Position numbers and translations under genes: made by a program
The notes under the pieces: generated by a model
Told to the model about the DNA's origin: nothing
What the model saw: the letters and a program-made list of their open reading frames with translations, nothing else
Database searches by the model: none
NCBI GenBank assembly: GCA_030272585.1
Contig: BSYQ01000002.1
Coordinates: 8,122,001-8,186,000 of the forward strand
Origin: Bryopsis sp. KO-2023
Lineage: Eukaryota > Chlorophyta > Ulvophyceae > Bryopsidales > Bryopsidaceae
Reading direction: 5' to 3'
DNA length: 64,000 nt
In this document: piece by piece, positions 10,924-22,922 of the stretch
How the letters are laid out: each line of letters begins with the position of its first letter
How positions within the stretch are numbered: the stretch's first letter is position 1

Positions 10924-12062
10924 CCATACTATGGATCCGATCCCGATCACCGATCAGATCTGGGCGACCGATCACCGATCATGATCGACAATCGGCAAGC
11001 CGATCATGATCGGTCGTCGGTCATAATCGGCCCGACTTGATCGGATCGGTGTCTTGATCGGCCCGAGTTGATCGGATCGGCGACTCAGTCGGGCCGATCA
11101 AGTCGGTCAAACCGACTTTTCCGATCAAGAGCGGCCGACTATCCAATTCCATCTCAAAAATCAAATCGGATCGGGGTCGGGATCGGTCGATTCCGATTTG
11201 AACGGAGCTTTACCGTTCACGATCGGAGCCAACCGATCCTGATCCGATCATGATCGGAAATCGGCACGCACAAAGTAACCCCCGCAGGGTCCCGAGAACC
11301 CAAGGGAACCCAGTGGGATTCGAACACCGTACTACACGGTGCCGAGTCATTCGCGTTGAGCACTAAGCCAAGCGGTCCACGATGATTTCTTGGCTGTTGC
11401 AATAATATACCCTAATTTGACAGAATTACAAAAAGATCAAGGTATATTATTGCAACAGCCACGAAATCATCGTGGACCGCTTGGCTTAGTGCTTAGCGCG
11501 AATGACTCGACACTGTGCGGTACGGTGTTCGAATCCTATTGGGTTCCCTTGGGTTCTCGGGACCCTGCGGGGGTTACTTTGTGCGTGATCCGATTTCCGA
11601 TCATGATCGGATCGGGATCGGTGGTTGATCGGCAGATCCGATTTAATCGGATTTTCGACAGATTGTCGATTAACTGCCGATCAATTACCGATCATCACCG
11701 ACGCCGATCTATGCGTGCCGATCAAGGACATTTGCCGATCATTTGATCGGACCGACTAACCGGTCATGGGTTTGGTGTCTGATCGGATCGGGATCGTGAT
11801 CGGACGATCGGTCCGATCAATGATCGGAATCAAAACCGATCATCGGCATCGGGTTTGACTTCTCCGATCCGACTACGATCCCGATGTCGCTGCCGATCAG
11901 CCGATCCGATCAACCGATCTGATCGGTTTCAAAAAATCGGTCTTGGACCGATTTTTCTCAATTTTTCATGTAGATTACATATATTTTGGTGGGAGCAACA
12001 TAGAAGGTTATCTGCATGCAGATCTGGGGGCCGATCAAAACCGATCACCATCCATAGTATGG
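10924..12062. mobile_element. Non-autonomous DNA element made of CGATC/GATCGG palindromes
   Basis: The ends are inverted: CCATACTATGGAT at the left and its complement at the right, flanked on both sides by TCGCAA (10,918-10,923 and 12,063-12,068), which I read as a target-site duplication. Between the ends the DNA is almost entirely built from short CGATC, GATCGG and CCGATC words in alternating orientation, dozens of them, so most subsegments can pair with others. The centre is a long inverted repeat (arms about 11,249-11,411 and 11,440-11,605) with tRNA-like arms. There is no transposase frame. The class is unknown; a 6-7 bp duplication does not settle the superfamily. Confidence 0.75.
11249..11605. 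repeat. Long hairpin with tRNA-like arms inside the GATC element
   Basis: Two arms of about 165 bp are inverted copies with few mismatches, separated by a loop of about 28 bp. Each arm carries, in outward orientation, a D-arm-like segment (CTTGGCTTAGTGCT), an intervening segment and a T-arm-like segment (TGTTCGAATCC, a good Pol III B-box). A conserved tail follows: GGGTTCCCTTGGGTTCTCGG. The arms look like two copies of a tRNA- or SINE-derived unit placed tail to tail. I could not fold a complete cloverleaf. Confidence 0.7.
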
Positions 12063-12068
12063 TCGCAA

Positions 12069-13680
12069 CAGCAAGCAGCCGCTCTATCTTTTGATGGGAC
12101 TTGATTTGCTTTTCTTTCTCCCGTATTAAATAATTTTTTAGTAACTATATAAATACTTTTCATTTTCTTTTTTAAGTTTCCGTTTTTTGCGTTAATTTCA
12201 TTAGCATTTTCTTAGCAGTTGGTGTGCCTGCAGCTTTCGCGTACTGACTATTTTTCATTGAATATAGAATAAAAAGTCTGAGGATGTCGATCCTATACTT
12301 TTCTATACTATATTATACTGTTACAGTTTTTCGGTAGTGATGATCAACAAACTGCGCAGCAAAGGTGGAGAAAAAAAAAAGGTCATCTGGAGTTTGGGGC
12401 ATTCCGTTTTCTATTGCAAAACAGCAAAGTATTGCATAGTTGAGTAATTCTTCATTGAAAAATAACTCATCGTTCGATTTTTTATTTCGAATCGACATGC
12501 AACAGCACTCAGGGTTTCCATAGCCAAGACAAGGGTTGACTCACGTTTATCCTCAGGGATGCTTGTCAGAAAAAAGAAGCATCAACAACAGGTGGGGGAC
12601 AGTTATTCAAACAGTTATTCAAGAAACAGGAAGTATGAATTTTATATTTCTTAGGGGAAGTGGAAAGAAATGGGACATCTTCTGGATCAAATCATATTCA
12701 TCTTAGTTTTTTTTTTCCACATGGAGGGAAAAACATGTTGTGTTACAGGATGGTGCATTTATTTTTGCATTTTTTTTGCATGTGCAAACCAAAACTTTAA
12801 CAGAAATAAGTTTATTCTCTTCGGGTTTTCCAATCCAGGGCCAATGGAATGAGGATTTGGAGTGTTTCTGTTCTCATCCTTTCGGAGTTCAAGTCGAATG
12901 CTGGTGTCACGACCTGTTCTCATCCTTTCGGAGGTCAAGTCGAAATATGCTGATGTCATGACATGCAGCATTGTTGGCTATGGGTTTTGGCATCGATTGC
13001 TTTTTCATTTTTGGACTGGATTTAACTTTTTAACAAACATTCATGCTTTCACTGGTGACGAGGGGTCTAGCAAAAGCCCGAAAAGATACAACACTGAACA
13101 TGTATTTTCTGCTGGTCAGCATTCCATCAAAATGAATGTGTTGTACACTTTGCATTGTCATTGTATTTTTCATTACATTGTTTCAGAATACAAAAAAGGA
13201 GGCAGACTGACTGACGGACGCAGCCCACTTGCAACCTCGTCTCATACAAATCGAAATCTGAGGAGGAGAAGTCGCTTCATCCCTGATAATCGCATTGGCA
13301 CAATATAGTTTCTATATAATTGATATCAATATTGATATAGTTAATATATTCATATAGTTATATTGTTAATATTGAAGTACTTGACATTCTTTCCCAAATT
13401 TGAATCAAAACAAAGGGGAACCTTTCCCACTGCTTTCCCCTCTACGAAAGATGAAACAAAACGAACCAAACCCAGAAGAAAAAAGAACACGTTGTTCAAC
13501 GCTAGCGGGCTGATGAAAAAGAAAACAAAAAACAAAGTCTCAGCTGGACAGGACTGATAGAAATCCAGTCGTCAAAAGATATTGTAAAAGCACAGAAGTG
13601 CTGGAGTAGAGATGGTTTTTCCTCCCAGAGCTAATACTGCAAAATCCTTGAAATATAACAAAAAAATTTCCACCTTATTT
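12069..13680. other. AT-rich intergenic region with a 48-bp tandem repeat
   Basis: No gene is recognised. At about 12,869-12,964 a 48-bp unit (CTGTTCTCATCCTTTCGGAG followed by a variable tail) occurs twice in tandem. At 13,300-13,375 there is an AT-rich, partly palindromic stretch of TATAATTGATATCAATAT-type words. Frames are short and lack motifs. Confidence 0.55.
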
Positions 13681-13682
13681 TA

Positions 13683-14673
13683 TATGTACTTTATGGTGCT
13701 CTTTTCCCTCCAACCATGAAGCTCCTGCATGTCTTACTTCTCACCTTTGAAAACCAAACGAACATCAGGGGTTGAGAAAGTAAAAAGTAGCAAGCTCTGC
13801 TCACAAGGGGTTTGACACTGCCCTCAAAGAATCCTCGATATTCTTCACTAAAGAGAATGCTAAAAAGCAAAGTTTGCAGCGTGGAGAATATCAATTTCGT
13901 TTCCAAGGTATCTCCTGTGGGACTGCTCAGGTGCCCCAATTAGTAAGTACAGTTTTTCTGAACGATTCAGACCATCAACAACCAGCATCAAAAGCTGATT
14001 GAACCTACCATTTCTGACGCGCTTTGATAATCTCAGTATGTGTTGCGCAAACCAATTGGGGTCTGTTGTTTTTGCATGCGTCCAGAAGCTCATTCGCCAT
14101 CTCTTTCTTCAGGGAAAAAAAAATCCCAGGATAAATCTTTAGTTGCTGAACCGCTTTCCCTCCAGTTTTGGATAGCGAATTTCGTAGTTTTTCCAGAGCT
14201 CTGGCTAACAGTACCTCTTTGCGATACTCTCGACCTTCAGAAACAGACAAACTTGGGTTGGTTGCAGTCTGTTTTTTGAAAGCAATTTCCTCACAGTGCG
14301 CAGTGGCAGGTGGGCAGTCAAATATCCATCTACTTACCAGTACCGTTGTTTTTTTGCAGTTGATTCAGTTCTGAACCCTGCCCCAAGAAGCTTGGGCTCA
14401 CACACTCGTGCACCTATGCTTGGCGTCAAGCTGTATGTCAGTCTGTCAAACGGTTTGTTAGTCTGTCAACTGGTGCTCCCCACCTGCAGCAGCCTCCAGC
14501 TTCTCGATTTTCGCATTCTTTTCCTCGAGCTCATCTACCAAATTCTGGATAAGTTTACTTTGTGCCTCCAGTTGCGCACTCAACTCCAAGACCTGTGGTT
14601 CCAAAGCACACATGTCACTTGAACGACCATAGGAATTTGTTTCGAGCAACCAAACTGTTTTTGTTTTGGTCAT
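13683..14673 (-). CDS. Multi-exon coiled-coil protein gene
   Basis: Exon 1 (14,673-14,484) encodes MTKTKTVWLLETNS followed by a heptad-rich coiled coil (LELSAQLEAQSKLIQNLVDE, then LEEKNAKIEKLEAAA) and ends at a GT donor in phase 1. An exon near 14,245-14,010 reads REYRKEVLLARALEKLRNSL and ends MANELLDACKNNRPQLV..IIKARQK at donor GTAGGT. Two short exons then fit in frame: EEYRGFFEGSVKPL (about 13,800-13,845) and ELHGWREKSTIKYI with a stop near 13,683. Exon 1 has a close paralogue at 60,618-60,414 with the same phase-1 donor. No function is recognised; ELLDACKNNRPQLV faintly resembles an ankyrin helix pair. The exon borders are my inference. Confidence 0.5.
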
Positions 14674-14990
14674 CACTCGGGAGAATATGCATTCAACTAC
14701 CCTGATCAAGTTCCTGTGGTATGAAAGATCGAGATTTCAGGAGAATGGAGGAGGGGGCTGAATATGGGTACAGAGTTATATCGCCAGGATGCGTTTGACG
14801 CAACAGGAAACTGTAAGACCATGGCAGACCATCTTATTTTGCTCCTTGTTCTCCTGATCTACCCATTCCAAGGACGGCTTTTTTAATGTGATGGATTAAA
14901 ACGGACAGTGCTTTTTTGTATTTTTGTATTTGTTATTCACTTTTGCATCCGTACCCCTGGGAACCCCTCATCGTCGTCTGTGCTCCTGGT
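14560..14990. repeat. Duplicated segment, left copy (coiled-coil exon 1 and its upstream region)
   Basis: The sequence around and upstream of the coiled-coil exon is closely similar to 60,510-60,990. Shared landmarks are ctgtttttgttttggccatc-type sequence, ggtatgaaagatcgag, gggtacagagttatatcgcc and gtaagaccatggcagaccat. The shared upstream sequence probably includes the promoter of both coiled-coil paralogues. Confidence 0.8.
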
Positions 14991-15255
14991 GTCTATCCCT
15001 CAACACACAAGAAACAGACACTCGTACTTCGACAACGATCGCACAGAAGCTCGTTCGTCAGCAAAAAACCTAGCTGAGGTTAAGGCTAAATCCTTTTCCG
15101 AAATAGCCTGAGTGGGCTTTTGACTCTTGGACTGGTGGGTTCACAGCAAAAAAACAAGGCATAGACATTTGCCAGAAGGGAAAACAAAACAACCTTCCCT
15201 TTATCATTTTTCCGATAATTTTTATTTACTTTTTCTTCGGGGGGGCAGAAATCAG

Positions 15256-15830
15256 CTATTGTGTGAGTGTTGAGTGGGAGCTCCCGAATGGCGTTCTTTG
15301 TCAAATTTTTGACGGATTGTGCCCAGAGACTTTGGTCATGTGCTCTTGCGTTTCTAAGGCTTGGAATGATGTTATCAAGGAAGACCGTTTCGCGAGAAAA
15401 ATCTTCATGAAAAACTCCTGGCTACATCCCTAGGCACAACCAGGATTTCGGGGAAGTGGGGGCCGAAATATTTTTTTGGGGGGCCACTTTTAATTTTTGT
15501 ACCGTGCAGTAGAAAATCTGCTAATAGAATTTATTTCTTTTTCTTGCTAGCTTTATTTTTTTTTGGGGGGGGGGGAGAAAATTTTTTAGGGGGGCCAGGC
15601 CCCCCCAGGCCCCTGGTTGCGCCTGTGGCTACATCACACCAATGTGCCAAGATTTGTTTTAGGTCATCAGTGGTTGTTGGACCCGTAGTGACAGTTGTAC
15701 TAATCGGGGCGAGATGCTTGAGGTTTCGCTGGCCGGAAAGATTGTCTTGGAGAACGTTGAAAACGGTGAAGTAGTCTCCACTTATGAGAGGCGGTCACCA
15801 TGGAGTGTATTTCTGTGTTTGATCGCTGGA
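15256..15830 (+). pseudogene. F-box gene fragment, plus strand, split by a MITE
   Basis: The plus strand reads VSVEWELPNGVLCQIFDGLC, then SKAWNDVIKEDRFARKIF up to about 15,428. After removing the inserted element it continues HHTNVPRFVLGHQ, and then in another frame RGEMLEVSLAGKIVLENVEN (about 15,709-15,768). These match in order the F-box and first blades of the 52.3- and 61.9-kb genes (VSVEWELPSGVLGKIFEGL; RQGEMLAIWEAGKIVLVNAE). In-frame stops and frame changes show it is dead, and most of the propeller is missing. It lies in the opposite orientation to all other family members. Confidence 0.85.
15429..15625. mobile_element. hAT-like MITE inserted in the F-box pseudogene
   Basis: A 197-bp insertion is flanked by the direct repeat TGGCTACATC (15,419-15,428 and 15,626-15,635). 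Its ends are inverted copies: AGGCACAACCAGG at the left and CCTGGTTGCGCCT at the right. The interior is rich in G and T runs and contains GGGGGGCCAGGCCCCCCAGG near the right end. Ends starting CAGG with C/G-rich subtermini and an 8-10 bp duplication are typical of hAT-type non-autonomous elements. Removing the element restores the alignment of the surrounding F-box reading frame. Confidence 0.8.
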
Positions 15831-16152
15831 ATGTTTCTGTGTGACGATGGTGACTGTTGAACTCAGCAAAGAATGAACGGGGGTGAACGGTTGAGCGGCC
15901 TAGTTGCTGCGATCCGCTGAGGCTGCCTCCTGTCTTCTTGCTCAAACGTAGAGACACGTGTCCCTTACGTGGTAATGAGATGGATAGGAAAGAAGGATGA
16001 GTCACCTGACTCATCGAGGGTATCAGAGTGATGGCGTTGTTGTGCGTTTAGATTTTGTTTTTTGGAGAACACCGCTATCGATTTGATGAAATCACGGCAA
16101 GGGTTCTATGTCGTGCACTTACTTGCTGTTTAGCATGAGAAAAACAAGCATT

Positions 16153-16204
16153 GTTGATTGAGGGGGGTTAAAAATTGAACAACCCCAACATCCCCTCAAT
16201 CAGC
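16153..16204. repeat. Small inverted repeat TGATTGAGGGG/CCCCTCAATCA
   Basis: Eleven bases, TGATTGAGGGG, are followed by their complement about 30 bp later with an AT-rich loop. It lies between the F-box pseudogene and the 3' end of the F-box gene at 16,489. No function can be assigned. Confidence 0.5.
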
Positions 16205-16488
16205 GATACATACCAACTCATATTTTCTCAGAAGTCTGGTGCATCTTAATTGTGCTGGTAGGCGCTAGAAACAATTTGTAATTTCTGGAAGAGTACTTAA
16301 GAATTGAGACATTCGGCCACTTTTATGCTCTTCATTAATAGAGACTAGAAATATCAAAAAAATTAAGTGAACACCAGATATTTGGTTGATAGATAAGAAG
16401 CTAAAACAGATCCGAAAGGAGCGCTCCTCTCCTTAAATACAACCTCCCAATCATGGAACAAGTAGTATATGTATCAAACAGAAAGTGT

Positions 16489-17532
16489 TTACAACCCCTT
16501 CGAAAAATCCCACTCCAAAATATCGCCATTACCAGAAACGGCGACCAACGTTTCCTCCTCAACCCATATCACATCTATCGACAAATTTTGGTAATCAAGC
16601 GGACAATTAAAACTCCGTACACACTCGGCCTTAGATCCATCCCATATTTTTATCGTTCCATCATAAGATCCCGTGAAGATCCGACCTCCTTTAAGAATAA
16701 TCGATGTCACACAATTTGTGTGACTTTCAAAGGCCCGCACATATTGTCCACTTCCGAATTCCCATGAGCGAATCTGGCCATCAAATGCTCCACAGAAAAT
16801 GAGTCCATCGGAAACACTCAGGGAGCATACTCCTTCTTCTTGCCCGCAAAAAACTCGGAGGCAAACATTATCATCTAAGTTCCATATTCGAATAGTCTCA
16901 TCTTTTGACCCACTGACCAAGAGATTGCCTGAATGAGGGAAAAGGCAAGTAACACTATTTTTGTGACCTCGAAGGTGTCTACGGAGAAACCTCACCCCTT
17001 TTTTACAAATTTGAAGATCCCCATATGAACCCCCAAAGGCCATGTTGTCGCCAAGGTCCGCAATCGATAAGATACCGGAAGCGAAAATTTGCACGCTAGG
17101 AAGCTTTTTCCATGTGGATATGTCCCATCGACTCAACTTGCCTCCGACACCCCCAGTCAGAAGCATCCCATCCATGAAACAAAGACTCCGAACAAAGCTT
17201 ATCTCCTCGCAAGCGAAAACAAACTTTTTTTGATCGAAATCGAACACCTTCAACCCGTCCCGGCCACCCAAGGCAATGAGATTTCTCATCTTGACACTCC
17301 GAAATTTGGTAAAAACTTCTGGGCTTCTGTGAATAATGGGCTCTATCAATTCACACAACCAGGCACGCTCCAAATCGATTTTTCTTTTTAGGGACGACTC
17401 CTTCATGGCAATTTCTCGCCAAGAGGTGGCCACACAAGAGCATCTAGCAAGCGAAACAGGAGGAAGCCTTCGAAGAACATCGACGAAGATATGCCACGGC
17501 AAGTCCCAGTCGACTGGAATATAGTCGCTCAT
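16489..17532 (-). CDS. F-box/WD40 repeat protein
   Basis: The 347-residue product begins MSDYIPVDWDLP. The F-box is at residues 8-45 (LPWHIFVDVLRRLPPVSLAR, CSCVATSWREIA). It is followed by a seven-blade-type propeller: GKLSRWDISTW, GDLQICKKGVR, HLRGHKNSVTCLFPH..KDETIRIWNLDD, GQIRSWEFGSGQ, FESHTNCVTSIIL..DGTIKIWDGSKAEC and GDILEWDFSKGL. It is the closest relative of the 6.86-kb gene, and both share LERAWL..EPIIH after the F-box and similar 3' flanks. The likely role is substrate selection in an SCF ubiquitin ligase. Single exon; the start is set by the conserved MSD. Confidence 0.87.
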   Translation of the reverse strand: MSDYIPVDWDLPWHIFVDVLRRLPPVSLARCSCVATSWREIAMKESSLKRKIDLERAWLCELIEPIIHRSPEVFTKFRSVKMRNLIALGGRDGLKVFDFDQKKFVFACEEISFVRSLCFMDGMLLTGGVGGKLSRWDISTWKKLPSVQIFASGILSIADLGDNMAFGGSYGDLQICKKGVRFLRRHLRGHKNSVTCLFPHSGNLLVSGSKDETIRIWNLDDNVCLRVFCGQEEGVCSLSVSDGLIFCGAFDGQIRSWEFGSGQYVRAFESHTNCVTSIILKGGRIFTGSYDGTIKIWDGSKAECVRSFNCPLDYQNLSIDVIWVEEETLVAVSGNGDILEWDFSKGL

Positions 17533-18560
17533 AGCGGCGTCTCACTCCCGAAAAAGAGATCTTCTTCCTGGATTCACAATATCACCTGGTCAAACAAGCA
17601 GGACTTTTATCGCCTTGCCCATCGCGCGCAATTCTCTAGAGGGAAAAAAAACCCTTTGGGAACGCCCATTGCCAGCAAAGGCATCAGGAGATCATCGCTA
17701 GCGCGGCGTTCGTTTTCTAAAAAAAAAAACAAGACGAAAACGGCCAGAGTGTAGGCGGAAATGGCAAAAAACAAAATCGTCTAGCGGAATGTTCCCAAGA
17801 CCAGCCCCTGACGTCGTTGCGCCACTCAGAAGACGCTCTCTCATTGTCAGCTGCGTTATTATCGTCTCCTGCTGGGTTCCCCGAAAATTTTTAAGAAATA
17901 GTAACCAGAGAAACGTGACGCCGAGCGAACGTACCTGTGTCTGGTTTGCCGATATCGAAACAAATTCTTGCACAGGGACTCGATCGTCCGAAAAAGCTGT
18001 TCGTGGGCAGCGATCACACCTCTTTTCAACCGTGGTCGCGGCGTCGGATTGATCGGCGTCAATGATCTGAGACCCCCCCCCTTTCTTGAGATTTTCCTTG
18101 GAGTGGGCTGAATGGCGTCGAGAAAAAACATAGGTCCAGCGGCCTGGTGTCGGTTTTTTTTTTCATGCACACGATCGCGTTGGGGGTGTCTGACTCTAGC
18201 GCCCACGAATCTTTTTTCTACTGGCGGGACGTCGGTATTGGATTCTGCCACTCCACTCTGAGGCGATCCAAGGACGCCATCATCCAAGGGCTGCTGGATT
18301 CGGAGTGCGACCGTTCCGCTGCAGACCCAGTATGACAGCGCTGCGCTCGTGGTGAAGCTTGTCAGCCGGTCGAAAGTGTGATACACCTGGGGGGCTCTAT
18401 TTTGCTTTCTTTCATGAAGAAAGCAAGAACAAAAACCTCTGTGAATTGAAAAAAAGGTGGTGTGGCCCGAATCGACCTGACCAATCGTCCCATCATAAAT
18501 CATGGGTGGGAAGAGTGTCCTGGATAAAAAAAATTGCACTTGAAGCAGCTTTTCAAACAA
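17533..18560. other. Intergenic, with a third copy of a duplicated block
   Basis: No gene is recognised. At about 18,395-18,515 the sequence GGTGTGGCCCGAATCGACCT..CAATCGTCCCATCATAAA resembles 10,300-10,350 and 55,850-55,890. The duplicated non-coding unit therefore has at least three partial copies in the window. A weakly coding-looking minus-strand frame across 17,859-18,560 has no motif and overlaps this repeat. Confidence 0.5.
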
Positions 18561-20145
18561 GAATCTAGCGTAAAAAGATGGTTGATAGATTGAATATTTG
18601 TTTTTGAGGTTGGGATATCATGAAAAAGAACAATGTCTATGTGCCTGTTTCGCTTTTCTGACCTCCTTCAAGACAAAAACCTTATTTCCACAACCTTAAA
18701 CCTTAACACTGTTGCATACATATGAAATCATATGTAAAGAAAACAAAACAAAACTCGACTCAATCCATTTTTTTTTCTGTCACTGTGGGAGAGAAAAAGA
18801 AAGCACTGCAGTTCTGTTTTGCTTATTTTTATAATCAAGTCTCTGACTGTTTAACAGGAGACGTTGAACTTTCATGAGGACGACCAACTCTCTCCGTGGT
18901 GGAAAGCTGACAAGGAATGATGTCCAAAAGTCTATCAATTCTGAAATTCAAACACGTTCCTACCGTAGGAATGTGTTTGAATATTGCTATGTGACATAGC
19001 AATGTTGCCCGCTGGGAATGAGCTGGTAGCACGTGAAACTACTAGTATTTCTGCCCGTGATCTTTTTATCTTCAGTCGCGTCTGGATAAGATGGGATCCA
19101 GGGGTGATTTTCGTGAGGACCTTATGCAGAGCTCTCATAAAGACCCCGCATGCATGCTTCTCGCCCGCATGAGCGGAGGAGGAGGCGGCAGAAGTGGCCA
19201 CCACAAGTGATTCATGCGTTTTCTGTGCTTTTTAGGAAGGCAAGGCCTGGGATGACTCCTTTGCCGACGATGGAGCTGAACCACACGATAGTGTGGCAGC
19301 ATTTTTGGTAGTTACTGTGTAGTCTATACTTTGAGGGTCAGCTCTTTTAGAGCGTCACCCACACTCACTACACAATAACCCACGCACACACACACACGTG
19401 CACAATCCTTTGAGGTCGCCCTCAGAGGTGGTTTTGAGCGAAGAACAATTACACTTTCAACCAGAATGTCCCTTTCCTTTATAGGCCAATCCGACCTTCC
19501 AAGTACCTAGTCGCTCCCTTCCGCCTAACTACCCCTTTGTCACTGATCTGGCGATTGAACAAGATTATCCCGGATCGTCAACCCCCAGGACTTACACTCA
19601 CAGCCAGCGAATCAATCACAAGAAAACCTCGCATCGGTCCCTATCATCAATGATCCCTTTCGACTTCAATGTCCTTTCACTCAACAATCTCTTTCCGGAA
19701 ATGTCTTTTAAGTATCTTGGCGTCGTAAAAATTAACTGACGCTCTGCTTAATGACCACAACTGTTGTTTTTTTCCCCGTTTTCGGACCTTGGGCGATGCG
19801 ATCCATCGCCCAGCCAAAGCCCCTTTACCAACATTCATGAAAATCCCCCAACCATAGGCACATCCCCCAACCAAACAAAATCAGACGACATGGATGAAAA
19901 TCCAAAAGGAAGACAGAATAGAGAATCCCCCCCTCCACCAATTGGAAACCATTAGATTCGTTCCACGAAATGTAATGAGATTCTTCCCGGAATCACCAGC
20001 TCAGACGCGCTACACCGAAACCATGGCACCTGTTGGTGCGTTTGGTTGCATACCCAAACCGCGAGAACTCGACCGAGCTTCTCCAGAACAGGAAAGCGTT
20101 TTTCCGTCCCCCATACAACAGCTCCCCGCACTCTCACCCACCTGA
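18561..20145. other. Intergenic, hairpins and unassigned exon-like pieces
   Basis: Two hairpins lie back to back at about 18,945-18,999: ATTCAAACAC..GTGTTTGAAT and ATTGCTATG..CATAGCAAT. At 19,308-19,372 GTTACTGTGTAGT faces ACTACACAATAAC. A possible short exon, MSGGGGGRSGHHK, starts near 19,168 and splices onto sequence reading ELNHTI, but no continuation was found. Nothing here can be called a gene. Confidence 0.4.
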
Positions 20146-20215
20146 CTCTTTGGTCGCTTTGGTCACCACGCGTGAGCATCGCGAGGACAGCGATTCGGAT
20201 TCAGCTGGTTTGGGT
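20146..20215 (+). other. Exon-like duplicated block reading DSLVALVTTREHREDSDSDS
   Basis: This 70-bp block is nearly identical to 58,646-58,715, and the few differences keep the frame PDSLVALVTTREH(R/C)EDSDSDSAGL open. Sequence on both sides is unrelated between the two places, so this looks like a conserved or recently copied exon. The acidic serine/aspartate run is typical of phosphorylation-rich tails, but no family was recognised. Confidence 0.35.
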
Positions 20216-21373
20216 TTACTCAATCAATTCTGTGTTCCCAAAAAGCTGTCTAGACCCAGCAAAAAAAAGGTCAGAGGGATTTTTTGGGGGGCGGCTTCCT
20301 TCCTCCATGTGTGCAATAACTCGAAACCACCCACTTATAGGGCCGAATTTTAACAGAAAAAACGCGCGTTCCAGCCGCTGCACCTTCGTGTGTTGAAAGG
20401 GGTCGCGCTCGAGGCCTCCATTTCAAAATCAACCCCCTGACACATTCTTTTCCTTTGGGTGCTCAGAATATTTCGAACTCAGGCGAATTTGGGCCACACC
20501 TTTGGCAGTTTCCGCGTCTTGGCCGTGGCTGACTCCCGTGCGTCCAGGGCGTGCGCACCGCTGTATGTACATACCGAAAAAAAGGACGAGTTTCTAAGTC
20601 ACATCATGAGGGAAAAAAACGAACTCGACGAAAACTGAAATGTAAAGGAGAGAGAAATTAAAAATCAACTAACCGGGCACTAATCGGGTCAAAACATATT
20701 TTCGATCATGACGTTGATCCGCCAGAGTGGGTGGCCCCCACTCTGGCACGACACTTGGCACCCATGATGGCAACGATGGTGCAACCAAGGTCGTCCCCCG
20801 GTTGATCCCGGGGGTCTCGTCAACCGATCAGGATTCGCCCACCATGGGAATTTCGGCATTTCGATCGTCGATGGGGTAGCTAACTACCTCATTGATATCG
20901 CTAATGCCGGTGGTTGATCATTTCCCACATCATTTTTACTCTCCTCTTTTCTCCGTGCCACTCGCACACTAATCGACCAGTCCTTGCAACCAATTGGGTG
21001 TTCCACTACGATTGAGAAAAGCAGCAGGAAGAATCGAATCGTGCTATTGTCCAAGAAACAAGTGGGCAGCTGGGTCACACTTTTAACTTAGAGGCAGTCT
21101 GGTTTCGTCTTCTTCATTCTTCGACCTCTCGCAACTGGGAACTATTCCCTGTTTTAAATAGTGCAGTGAGCGGAGCGACGCACGTCACCACAGGTGCCTT
21201 GTCGTTTCCGCTTGGCTACGGGGCATCGTCAGGCTCTACCCCCTTTTACAATTTTTTGCTTGTTCTGATCGGCTTCCGAAACGTATGCCTGTTCAAAAGC
21301 GCAGAGAGCGAGAAGAAAACAAGTTCGAAGGGGAAGGATTGTTTAGGTCTTTCCCAAGAAGTAGCCCGTCAAG
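20216..21373. other. Intergenic region upstream of the Arf-like gene
   Basis: No gene is recognised. The final part probably holds the promoter and 5' leader of the Arf-like gene that starts at 21,374. A stretch at 20,740-20,860 has short palindromic words (ccactctggc, cccgggggtct) but no clear element boundary. Confidence 0.4.

Positions 21374-22922
<1,549 letters not shown>

Noticed and set aside
19168-19290. Possible first exon of an RNA-binding protein (MSGGGGGRSGHHK, then ELNHTI before a GT donor, recalling the NHTIYI start of U1A/U2B proteins)
   Set aside because: Only five residues match and no continuation of the RNA-binding domain exists downstream.
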